Shown piece by piece: positions 8,195 through 14,999 of a DNA stretch of 35,156 nucleotides. Each line of letters starts with the position of its first letter. Position 1 is the stretch's first letter. Both the position numbers and the translations under genes were made by a program. Under the pieces are notes generated by a model that was not told the origin of the DNA, searched no databases, and saw nothing but the letters and a program-made list of their open reading frames with translations. This DNA comes from Xanthobacteraceae bacterium (GTDB taxonomy: Bacteria > Pseudomonadota > Alphaproteobacteria > Rhizobiales > Xanthobacteraceae), in contig JAIEPP010000348.1 of the NCBI GenBank assembly GCA_019748335.1, positions 1 through 35,156 on the forward strand, written 5' to 3'.

Positions 8195-9421
8195 TTACTT
8201 CTTCACCAGCGGGCACTCGCTGGCCTCGAGCGGCTTGGCGGCGTCTTCCGGTGAGATCGTGGCGATCTGCTTGTAGTAATCCCACGGATACTTCGATTCT
8301 TCCGGCTTCTTCACTTCGAACAGATAGGCCGGAATGACGCGGCGGCCGTCGGCGCGCAGCGGGCCCTTGCCGAACAAGGGATCGTCGGTCGGCAGTTCCT
8401 TCATCTTGGCGACGACCTTGGCGCCGTCATGCGGATTGCCGCCGAGCGCTTCCATCGCCTTCAGGTAATGCAGCACCATGGCGTAGTTGCCGGCCTGGGT
8501 CATCGACGGCATCGCGTTCTTGCTGGCGAGCGCCGAGAACCTCTTCGAGAAGGCGCGGGTCTGGTCGTTCATGTCCCAGTAGAAGGACTCGGTGAAGGTC
8601 AAGCCCTGCGCGGTCTTCAGCCCGAGCGAATGCACGTCGTTGATGAACAGCAGCAGCGCGGCCAGCTTCTGGCCGCCGGCAACGATGCCGAATTCGGAGG
8701 CCTGCTTGATCGCGTTGGTGGTGTCGCCGCCGGCGTTGGCGAGGCCGACGACCTTGGACTTGGAGGCCTGCGCCTGCAGCAGGAACGACGAGAAGTCCGA
8801 CGAGTTGATCGGGTGCTTGACGCCGCCCAGCACCTTGCCGCCATTGGCGGTAACGACGGCGGTGGTGTCGCGCTCCAGCGCCGCGCCGAACGCATAATCG
8901 GCGGTCAGGAAGAACCAGGTGTCGCCGCCGGCCTTGGTCAGCGCCTTGCCGGTGCCGGTGGCGAGCATGTAGGTGTCGTAGGTGAACGACACCGTGTTCG
9001 GCGTGCAGGCCTTGCCGGTGAGATCGGCGCTGGCTGCCCCCGAGTTGAGCAGCACGATGTTCTTTTCCTTGACGAGGTTGCTGACGGCGAGCGCAACGCC
9101 GGAGTTCGGCGTGTCGGCGATCGCATCGACCTTTTCGTTGTCGATCCACTGCCTGGAAAGGTTGACGCCGACGTCCGGCTTGTTCTGGTGATCGCCGCTG
9201 ATGACGTCGATCTTCCAGCCCTTCTTGGTCAAGCCGGAATCCTCGACCGCCATCTTGATCGCGACCACCGAATTGGGGCCGCCGATGTCGGCATAGAGGC
9301 TCGACATGTCGTTCAAGACGCCGATCTTGACGGTCTTGTCCTGGGCGTAGGCGGGGGCGGCGAGCGCAACGCCGGCAACGGTGATCAATGCGGCAAGGCG
9401 CCGCGCTGTGATTGTATTCAT
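8195..9421 (-). CDS. ABC transporter substrate-binding protein, branched-chain amino acid (LivK/Peripla_BP_6) type
   Basis: The 408-residue protein has a signal peptide ending AAPAYAQ (about 1-26), then KIGVLNDMSSLYADIGGPNSV, the usual entry of the type I periplasmic binding fold of the leucine/isoleucine/valine family. Segments such as NSGVALAVSNLVKEKN and DTWFFLTADYAFG also fit. It would capture a ligand in the periplasm for an ABC permease, but no LivHMGF genes are in the window, so it is an orphan here. In rhizobia such proteins often bind aromatic or other small acids as well as amino acids. ATG 9421 follows GGAGG by 6 bases. Downstream is the inverted repeat at 8059-8170. Confidence 0.9.
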   Translation of the reverse strand: MNTITARRLAALITVAGVALAAPAYAQDKTVKIGVLNDMSSLYADIGGPNSVVAIKMAVEDSGLTKKGWKIDVISGDHQNKPDVGVNLSRQWIDNEKVDAIADTPNSGVALAVSNLVKEKNIVLLNSGAASADLTGKACTPNTVSFTYDTYMLATGTGKALTKAGGDTWFFLTADYAFGAALERDTTAVVTANGGKVLGGVKHPINSSDFSSFLLQAQASKSKVVGLANAGGDTTNAIKQASEFGIVAGGQKLAALLLFINDVHSLGLKTAQGLTFTESFYWDMNDQTRAFSKRFSALASKNAMPSMTQAGNYAMVLHYLKAMEALGGNPHDGAKVVAKMKELPTDDPLFGKGPLRADGRRVIPAYLFEVKKPEESKYPWDYYKQIATISPEDAAKPLEASECPLVKK

Positions 9422-9523
9422 CGAATTCCTCCATCTATGGTCGCCGGGCGGCTCTCTTGTCGAAGCCGACCCGGCATTGAACTGGAGGCTGTCTAGTGAA
9501 TCCGGGCGCCCCCGGCAATCCGC

Positions 9524-10675
9524 CTATCGTAGCGCGTCCGACGTCAGCCTGAACTTCTGGATGCGTTTGCCGGTGTCGACCTCGCCGGTATAGAGGTTGC
9601 CCTTGGCGTCCACCGCCATAGTGTGAACCCAGTGGAATTGCCCGGCGTTGCGGCCGTTGCCCCCGAAATGGCCGGCGACGGTGCCGTCGTCCCGTTTCAG
9701 CACACGGATCTCGTTGTTGGCGCCGTCGGCGCTCAACAGCCAGGTCTGCTTCGGATCGGGCCAGATCAGGACGTCCCACACCGCGCCGTTGGCGAGCGTG
9801 TTCTTCTCGTAGAACCACTCCTTGACGAAAGTGCCGTCCTTCTTGAAGACTTGGATACGGTTGTTGGTGCGGTCGCAGACATAGACCAATCCGTCATTGG
9901 CAATCTTCACGCAATGCACGGGATTGCCGAATTGCTGCGCCACCGGCGCTTTGGGATCATAAGGCGGCTGCTTGTCGTCGTTCGGCGGCTTGCCATAGGC
10001 GCCCCAGTGCCGCTTGTAGGCGCCGGTGGTGGCATCGAACACGATGACGCGCCGGTTGCCGTAACCGTCGGCGATGTAGACCTCGTTGGCGTCCTTGTCG
10101 ACGGTGACCTCGGCGGGCCTGCCGAGCTGCGTGGTGTCGTTGCTGCCCTTGGCCGGCGCGATCTTGCCGATCTGCAGCACGAACTTGCCGTCGGGCGTGA
10201 ACTTCAGAATCTGGCTGTCGTCGTTGGCGTTGCCGGTCAGCCAGACAAATCCGCCGCTGACCTCGATGCCGTGTTCGTTGCCGAACCACTGATAGCCTTC
10301 GCCGGGGCCGCCCCACGAGCGAAGGAGGTTGCCGTCGGCATCGAACTCCAGCACCGGCGGCGCCGGGACGCAGCATTTGGTGCGCGGCGGGTCGAGCGCT
10401 GCGGCCTTTTCGTCGTCGGTCAGCGAGCGCGGGCGCTGGAACACCCAGATGTGTCCCTGCTCATCGGCGCTGATGCCGCCGACCTGTCCCATGATCCAGT
10501 TGTTCGGCAGCGGTTTTGGCCAGGATGCGTCGACCGCAAACGTCGGGACGTCACCGGCCTGCGCGGGGCGCATCGACAGCGGCGTGGCGACCAGCACGGC
10601 GGCGGCGATGCAGGCGGCAATGGTTTTGGCGAAATGCGGGACGGCAGCTATCGAGCGCGCACGGTGCGTCGGCAT
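9524..10675 (-). CDS. secreted NHL/six-bladed beta-propeller protein
   Basis: The 383-residue protein has a signal peptide (hydrophobic stretch about 19-34, cleavage near AQAG) and repeated blades of the NHL kind, recognisable as GNLLRSWG, DGKFVLQIG, ANEVYIADGYGNRRVIVFD, GLVYVCDRTNNRIQVF and GNLYTGEVDTGKRIQKF. Proteins of this type resemble the peptidyl-alpha-hydroxyglycine lyase propeller, but in bacteria the function is mostly unknown. An adjacent Cys-Cys pair (KCCVPAPP, about 100-107) stands out in an exported protein. The start is ATG 10675 after GGGAGG. It is upstream of the binding-protein gene on the same strand with a gap of about 100 bp, so cotranscription is possible. Confidence 0.82.
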   Translation of the reverse strand: MPTHRARSIAAVPHFAKTIAACIAAAVLVATPLSMRPAQAGDVPTFAVDASWPKPLPNNWIMGQVGGISADEQGHIWVFQRPRSLTDDEKAAALDPPRTKCCVPAPPVLEFDADGNLLRSWGGPGEGYQWFGNEHGIEVSGGFVWLTGNANDDSQILKFTPDGKFVLQIGKIAPAKGSNDTTQLGRPAEVTVDKDANEVYIADGYGNRRVIVFDATTGAYKRHWGAYGKPPNDDKQPPYDPKAPVAQQFGNPVHCVKIANDGLVYVCDRTNNRIQVFKKDGTFVKEWFYEKNTLANGAVWDVLIWPDPKQTWLLSADGANNEIRVLKRDDGTVAGHFGGNGRNAGQFHWVHTMAVDAKGNLYTGEVDTGKRIQKFRLTSDALR

Positions 10676-10811
10676 GATGGGTTCCTCCCTTGATTTTAGT
10701 GACGGGTTGTTCCCGCTTGGCGAGCAGTCAATCGCGGGGAGGGGGAGGAGTCAACGGTTTGGCCTGCTGCAACTCGAAGTGACCGTTGAGAGAGCGAGCA
10801 ATCTATTCCCC

Positions 10812-10931
10812 GTCGTCCCGGCGAAGGCCGGGACCCATAAACATCATCGGCCGTAAAGAATGGGGCGGTGGATACAACTTCGTTCATCGCAACTTTTAGA
10901 CGTTATGGGTCCCGGCCTTCGCCGGGACGAC
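10812..10931. repeat. inverted repeat with perfect 29-bp arms
   Basis: The arm at 10812-10840 (beginning GTCGTCCCGGCGAAGGCC) is the exact reverse complement of 10903-10931. The 62 bases between them are not themselves repetitive. Each arm also contains an internal CCCGGC/GCCGGG palindrome. This arm sequence is one I recall as very frequent in Bradyrhizobium-type genomes, where paired copies flank short spacers. It may act as a terminator or be a non-autonomous mobile sequence (MITE or REP-like). Confidence 0.85.
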
Positions 10932-10998
10932 AAGAGTTGTTCTCGCGGCATACTTTGCCCGAGTTTTTTTCAATTCATCCGCCCCCAAAACATAGAGG

Positions 10999-11424
10999 GC
11001 GCAGGGAAGACCGGGTGCGCGCCGCACCCGAGGTCTCGCAGGCAATGTGCATAGAAATGTGCGCCTACGAGCATACAGGTTTGGCGGAGGCATCCGGCCT
11101 TCCCTGCGCAATGGCTTACGGCTTATACGAGATCGTCCTGGTGACCCTGCTTTTTGTGACACCATCCCCGTGCGAGGCTTTCGCCTCGTCACGAGTTGAC
11201 GCCTGCATCGGGGCGTCGGACCCAAACGATTTCGCCGTACGCAACGGATGCGCTCGTCCTTCGCACCATCGCGTCCACCGCATCTCACCGCACGTCGTGA
11301 CGATCGCGAGCGCCCCTCTCATCGCGGGAGACGGGCGGCGTTATGCATTTGATTTGCCCGACGGGGGCAGCGATTTATTTTTGCGCGGAGGGCTGGACAG
11401 ACTTTTGGTGATTTGCCCGTCGGG
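10999..11424. repeat. dispersed structured repeat of Bradyrhizobiaceae type
   Basis: GCGCAGGGAAG (10999-11009) and CTTCCCTGCGC (11099-11109) are perfect 11-bp inverse arms around 89 bases. Within them CGGGTGCG-CGC-CGCACCCG (11012-11030) makes an 8-bp hairpin. Further right the phrase GATTTGCCCG-A/T-CGGG occurs twice (11351-11365 and 11410-11424), each with a self-complementary core. The overall text (…GGCGCAGGGAAGACCGGGTGCG…, then GAGCGCCCCTCTCA) matches a non-coding repeat I recall from many Bradyrhizobium genomes, often mis-annotated as small hypothetical proteins. The family assignment is from memory. Confidence 0.6.
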
Positions 11425-11500
11425 TTACTTTGCCGCAGGACTTGTCGCAAGATTTCGCTTGTGCGCGAGGCGAAGCAGTTCTCATCGCCCACAGTTAGAC

Positions 11501-11591
11501 CGTAGGATGGGTTGAGCCCTTCGCGAAACCCATCATTCTTGCGTCGACGAAAGTGGAGCGATGGGTTTCGCTGTGCTCAACCCATCCTACG
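11501..11591. repeat. nested inverted repeat
   Basis: The outer arms CGTAGGATGGGTTGAG (11501-11516) and its inverse (11576-11591) are perfect over 16 bp. Inner arms GAAACCCATC (11525-11534) and GATGGGTTTC (11560-11569) are perfect over 10 bp. Inner and outer arms share the GATGGGTT core in opposite order, so alternative foldings are possible. It lies between the structured repeat and the next inverted repeat. Confidence 0.85.
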
Positions 11592-11599
11592 AGTCGCGC

Positions 11600-11682
11600 C
11601 GTCATTGCGAGCGAAGCGAAGCAATCCATGCTTCAGAAGAGAAGAACTGGATTGCTTCGTCGCTTCGCTCCTCGCAATGACG
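11600..11682. repeat. inverted repeat, same family as 8059-8170
   Basis: CGTCATTGCGAG opens the element and its inverse CTCGCAATGACG closes it; GAAGCAATCCA and TGGATTGCTTC are the inner arms. It ends 10 bp from the stop of the SDR gene (minus) and can serve as its terminator. Compared with the copy at 8059-8170 it lacks the additional ACAAACGC hairpin. Confidence 0.85.
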
Positions 11683-11692
11683 GGCGAGCGGC

Positions 11693-12433
11693 TCACGCAG
11701 GCGAGCGAAAACTCATCAACGCCCGCGTCTTGAAATCGTAGAACTTGCCGGTCGCGTCCCACGCCGGCTCGCACATCGGCACGATGAATTCCGCGGCCTG
11801 TTCCGGCGTATCCAGGGTCATCGGGTCTTCGCCGGGGAACACCGTGGCGCGCATGCGGGTGCGGATCGGGCCGGGGTTGAACAGGTTGACGCGCATCCTC
11901 GTGTTCGCGGTTTCCTCGGCCCAGACCCGCACCAAAGCTTCGAGCGCGGCCTTCGAGGCGGCGTAGGGGCCGAGATAGGCCGGCGCCTTGTTGGCGGCAC
12001 CCGAGGTGACGAACACGGCGCGGCCGGCGTCGGACTGTTTCAGCAGCGGCTCCATGCAGCGGATCAGCTGGAAATTGGCGGTGACGTTGATCGCCATCAC
12101 GTCGTTCCAGGGCTTCAACTCGATATGGCCGAGCGGGGACGAGGGGCCGGCGACGCCGGCATTGCCGACGAGAATGTCGATCTTGCCGTGACGCTCATGC
12201 AGTGCGGCGCCGAGGCGGGCGATGCCGTCGAAATCGGTGAGGTTTAGCGGCACCAGCGTGGTGCTGCCGCCGTCCTTGCGGATCTCGTCGTCGAGCTCTT
12301 CCAGCCCGCCTTGCGTGCGCGCCACGGCGACGACATGCGCGCCGGCCTTGGCGAGCGCCACGGCGGTGGCACGGCCGATGCCGCGCGAGGCGCCGGTGAC
12401 GACGGCGATACGGGAAGCGAGGGGTTTGGTCAT
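11693..12433 (-). CDS. short-chain dehydrogenase/reductase (SDR)
   Basis: The 246-residue protein has the classical SDR layout: the NAD(P)-binding TGASRGIG (13-20), the NAG motif (91-93) and the catalytic S144, Y157 and K161 (YAASK). An arginine after the first beta strand (VARTQ, 38-42) suggests NADPH preference, which is inference. Its length and VNLFNPGPIRTRMRA segment resemble YciK-like SDRs. The substrate is unknown. ATG 12433. It lies downstream of purF and the 43-aa membrane mini-protein on the same strand, separated by about 100 bp holding a small GC-rich hairpin. Confidence 0.93.
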   Translation of the reverse strand: MTKPLASRIAVVTGASRGIGRATAVALAKAGAHVVAVARTQGGLEELDDEIRKDGGSTTLVPLNLTDFDGIARLGAALHERHGKIDILVGNAGVAGPSSPLGHIELKPWNDVMAINVTANFQLIRCMEPLLKQSDAGRAVFVTSGAANKAPAYLGPYAASKAALEALVRVWAEETANTRMRVNLFNPGPIRTRMRATVFPGEDPMTLDTPEQAAEFIVPMCEPAWDATGKFYDFKTRALMSFRSPA

Positions 12434-12482
12434 GGTTTCAACTCATCAACGTCTGTGCGGCGGGGTATTACAGACGTGGATG

Positions 12483-12499
12483 CCCGGGACAAGCCCGGC
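12483..12499. repeat. short GC-rich hairpin of repeat type
   Basis: CCGGG-ACAAG-CCCGG (12484-12498) sits in a GTGGATGCCCGGGACAAGCC context that I recall as a common intergenic repeat in this group. It lies between the 43-aa ORF and the SDR gene and may end transcription of the purF group. Confidence 0.5.
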
Positions 12500-12537
12500 C
12501 ATGACAAGTTTCCTGGGCTGAAATCACTGACAAACGA

Positions 12538-12669
12538 TCAGATCGCGCCGCTATCGCCGCTCCGATCCTGGCGGTCGTCTGGGGTGACCTTCAGTCCCTG
12601 ACGAAAGCCATAGAAGATCAATCCAACCAGCAACAAACCTCCGGCAATTCCGAAGATTTGCTGGATCAT
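12538..12669 (-). CDS. 43-aa single-pass membrane mini-protein downstream of purF
   Basis: ATG 12669 to a stop at 12538-12540 encodes MIQQIFGIAGGLLLVGLIFY followed by GFRQGLKVTPDDRQDRSGDSGAI: one transmembrane helix and a charged tail. It starts 7 bp after the purF stop, with GAGG about 6 bases upstream of its ATG, so it is probably translated from the purF mRNA. No homologue family is named. The clean helix-plus-tail layout and ribosome site argue that it is real. Confidence 0.6.
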   Translation of the reverse strand: MIQQIFGIAGGLLLVGLIFYGFRQGLKVTPDDRQDRSGDSGAI

Positions 12670-12676
12670 CGTGGCC

Positions 12677-14191
12677 TCAGCTTGCTTCCGCCAGTAGCGA
12701 CAATTGCCGGGGCTGCGGTTCGACCTGGGTCTGGTCGGTGAGGTGGGTCGGATAGACGCCGGTGAAGCAGTGATCCGAGAATTTCGGATTGGCGGGATCG
12801 CGGCCGGGTTCGCCCATGGCGCGGTACATGCCGTCGATCGACAGGAACGCGAGCGAATCCGCGCCGATGATCTCGCGCATTTCTTCCAGCGAATGGGTCG
12901 CGGCCAGCAGTCCGCCACGGTCGGGCAGATCGATGCCGTAATAGTCGGGATACAGGATCGGCGGCGAGGCGAGGCGGAAGTGCACTTCGCTGGCGCCGGC
13001 GTCGCGCATCATGCGCACGATCTTCTTCGACGTGGTGCCGCGCACCAGGGAGTCGTCGATCAGGATGATGCGCTTGCCTTCGATTGCGGCGCGGTTGGCC
13101 GAATGCTTCATGCGTACACCGAGTTCGCGCACGCTCTGGGTCGGCTGGATGAAGGTGCGGCCGACATAGTGATTTCTGATGATGCCGAGTTCGAACGGCA
13201 CGCCGGAATGCTGGCTGTAGCCGATCGCGGCGGGCACGCCGGAATCCGGCACCGGCACCACGACGTCGACCTCGACATGGCTCTCGCGCGCGAGCTGGGC
13301 GCCGAAGGCCTTGCGGACGTCGTAAACAGAGCGGCCGCCGACGATCGAGTCCGGCCGCGAGAAGTAGATGTATTCGAAGATGCAGGGCCGCGGCGGTTTC
13401 GGCGGGAACGGCTTGTGGGTGCTGGCGCCGTGCTCGTCGAACACCACGATCTCGCCGGGCTCGACGTCGCGGACATATTTGGCGCCGATCATGTCGAGCG
13501 CGCAGGTCTCCGAGGTCAGGATGGGGCAGCCGTCGAGTTCGCCCAGCACCAGCGGGCGAATGCCGAGGGGATCGCGGGCGCCGACCAGCTTCTTGTTGGT
13601 CATCGCCACCAGCGAGTAGGCGCCCTCGATCGCGCGCAGCGCTTCGATGAAGCGATCGATGAAGCGGCCGCGCTTCGACTGCGCCACCAGGTGCAGGATC
13701 ACTTCGGTGTCGTTGGTGGATTGCATCATGGCGCCGTTGCGCACCAGTTCGCGGCGCAGGCTCAGCCCGTTGGTGAGGTTGCCGTTGTGGCCGACCGCGA
13801 AACCGCCGGCATTGAGTTCGGCGAACAGCGGCTGCACGTTGCGCAGGATGTTGCCGCCGGTGGTGGAATAGCGCACATGGCCGACCGCGAGATTGCCGGG
13901 GAGGCGCTCGATCACCTCGCGGCGGGAGAAGGTGTCGCCGACCAGGCCGAGCCGCTTCTCCGAGTGAAACCGCGAGCCGTCGAAGGAGACGATGCCGGCG
14001 GCCTCCTGGCCGCGGTGCTGCAAAGCGTGCAGCCCGAGCGCGGTGACGGCGGCGGCCTCGGGGTGGCCGAAAATGCCGAACACGCCGCATTCCTCGCGGA
14101 GCGTGTCGCCTTCCAGATCGTCCTGCAGCTCGATGGCGGTATTTGAGTCAAACTGGTGGGCGGGATTGGAAGGGTTTTGCATCTCGTCCAT
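12677..14191 (-). CDS. purF: amidophosphoribosyltransferase
   Basis: PurF makes 5-phosphoribosylamine from PRPP and glutamine, the first step of purine synthesis. In the 504-residue protein the N-terminal nucleophile is C35 (EECGVFGIFG), so about 34 residues should be removed to expose it. The glutaminase part follows, and the PRPP-binding loop IILIDDSLVRGTTSKK spans 375-390. Of the four cysteines that bind an Fe-S cluster in the Bacillus enzyme, C270 (PCIFEYIYF) and C475 (HCFTG) remain, but the other two positions read D/Y (YPDYYGID) and S/D (FSDHC), so a cluster is unlikely. ATG 14191 is used; ATG 14182 is possible. It sits 19 bp downstream of cvpA. Confidence 0.97.
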   Translation of the reverse strand: MDEMQNPSNPAHQFDSNTAIELQDDLEGDTLREECGVFGIFGHPEAAAVTALGLHALQHRGQEAAGIVSFDGSRFHSEKRLGLVGDTFSRREVIERLPGNLAVGHVRYSTTGGNILRNVQPLFAELNAGGFAVGHNGNLTNGLSLRRELVRNGAMMQSTNDTEVILHLVAQSKRGRFIDRFIEALRAIEGAYSLVAMTNKKLVGARDPLGIRPLVLGELDGCPILTSETCALDMIGAKYVRDVEPGEIVVFDEHGASTHKPFPPKPPRPCIFEYIYFSRPDSIVGGRSVYDVRKAFGAQLARESHVEVDVVVPVPDSGVPAAIGYSQHSGVPFELGIIRNHYVGRTFIQPTQSVRELGVRMKHSANRAAIEGKRIILIDDSLVRGTTSKKIVRMMRDAGASEVHFRLASPPILYPDYYGIDLPDRGGLLAATHSLEEMREIIGADSLAFLSIDGMYRAMGEPGRDPANPKFSDHCFTGVYPTHLTDQTQVEPQPRQLSLLAEAS

Positions 14192-14210
14192 CGCCTCTCG
14201 TTTGGCCAGA

Positions 14211-14837
14211 TTATTTGCTCGCGGGTTTCTCGATCAGCTTTTTGAGGCTGTCGCGGGCAGGTTTACTGTAGCCATCACCGGCAGGCGCTGCCTGCTCGGT
14301 GTCAGTTTGATCGTCATCAGGTTTATTCTTCTTGAATCTCTTTAAGATGGTGTTCTCGGGGTCATCCGGCAAGAGCGACATTAACCAATCCCCGGTTCCC
14401 TGCAGCACCACCCGGGACTTCGCACCGGTAATCCAGTCGGGCCGCTGCTTGTCCGGGACCAGCCAGCTGAAGAACAGGAAGGCGACCACGACGATCAGCA
14501 GGCCGCGGCCGAGGCCGAACAGGAACCCGAGCGTGCGGTCCAGCGCGCCGATCCGGGAATCCAGGATCATGTCCGAAATCCGCACCGTGATGATCGAAAC
14601 CACGATCAGGGTACCGATGAAGGTGCCGGCCACCACCACGACGGAGGCGACGGTGTCGTTGTTGAAATAGGTCTTGGCGGTCGGCAGCAGCTTGGCGAAG
14701 GCATACAGCGTGACCAGAGCCGCCGCGCCCCAGGCCGCGATCGACAGGATTTCGCGCATGAAGCCGCGCACCATGGCGAGCAGCCCCGAAATCAGCATCA
14801 CCCCGAGCAGGACGAGATCGAGTATCGTTATCGGCAT
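14211..14837 (-). CDS. cvpA: CvpA-family inner-membrane protein
   Basis: CvpA is a small multi-pass membrane protein, named for colicin V production and commonly placed upstream of purF. The 208-residue product has four hydrophobic segments within the first about 130 residues (from ILDLVLLGVMLISGLLA to LLIVVVAFLFFSW) and a charged C-terminal tail (KKNKPDDDQTDTEQ). This layout and the direct purF neighbour make the call. ATG 14837. The exact cellular role is still unclear for the family; envelope homeostasis has been suggested. Confidence 0.92.
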   Translation of the reverse strand: MPITILDLVLLGVMLISGLLAMVRGFMREILSIAAWGAAALVTLYAFAKLLPTAKTYFNNDTVASVVVVAGTFIGTLIVVSIITVRISDMILDSRIGALDRTLGFLFGLGRGLLIVVVAFLFFSWLVPDKQRPDWITGAKSRVVLQGTGDWLMSLLPDDPENTILKRFKKNKPDDDQTDTEQAAPAGDGYSKPARDSLKKLIEKPASK

Positions 14838-14999
14838 CGGCTGGTCAGGTCCGCTCGTAAGGTCTCAAGCAGCGAATCGGCATGCCCGGGACATCCTAGG
14901 TGACGGTGATATGGCGCATCCCGCAAGGCCGGATATCGCGCCATCCCGCTGCCTTTCGCGCGGTTGTATAGCGGCGAGGGCGTGGCGCGTCACGCCGCT
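14838..14999. other. spacer between radA and cvpA
   Basis: The 162-bp spacer holds no open frame of note. ATGGCGC (14911-14917) and GCGCCAT (14938-14944) are inverse 7-mers around 20 bases, a weak hairpin. The cvpA promoter or a radA terminator may lie here. Confidence 0.4.

Larger units (their letters stand above)
10676..11692. other. gene-free repeat mosaic of about 1 kb
   Basis: No convincing coding region lies here. The longest open frame (10868-11515, 215 aa) runs through repeats and has no domain-like composition. The stretch is a series of inverted repeats: 10812-10931, 10999-11109, short self-complementary copies at 11351-11424, 11501-11591 and 11600-11682, listed separately. The bases before 10812 should include the upstream control region of the propeller gene. 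Confidence 0.7.

Noticed and set aside
10868..11515. 215-aa plus-strand open frame across the repeat mosaic
   Set aside because: It runs through several inverted repeats, has no ribosome site or domain, and matches a repeat that I recall being mis-annotated as protein-coding.
8073..12500. CRISPR array in the repeat-rich part
   Set aside because: The repeats are inverted pairs of different families, not regularly spaced direct repeats, and no cas gene is present.
12704..14146. 480-aa plus-strand frame opposite purF
   Set aside because: Antisense shadow of a well-supported housekeeping gene, with no recognisable domain.
14911..14944. Possible terminator between radA and cvpA
   Set aside because: Only 7-bp arms with a 20-base loop and no T-run; too weak to call as a terminator.
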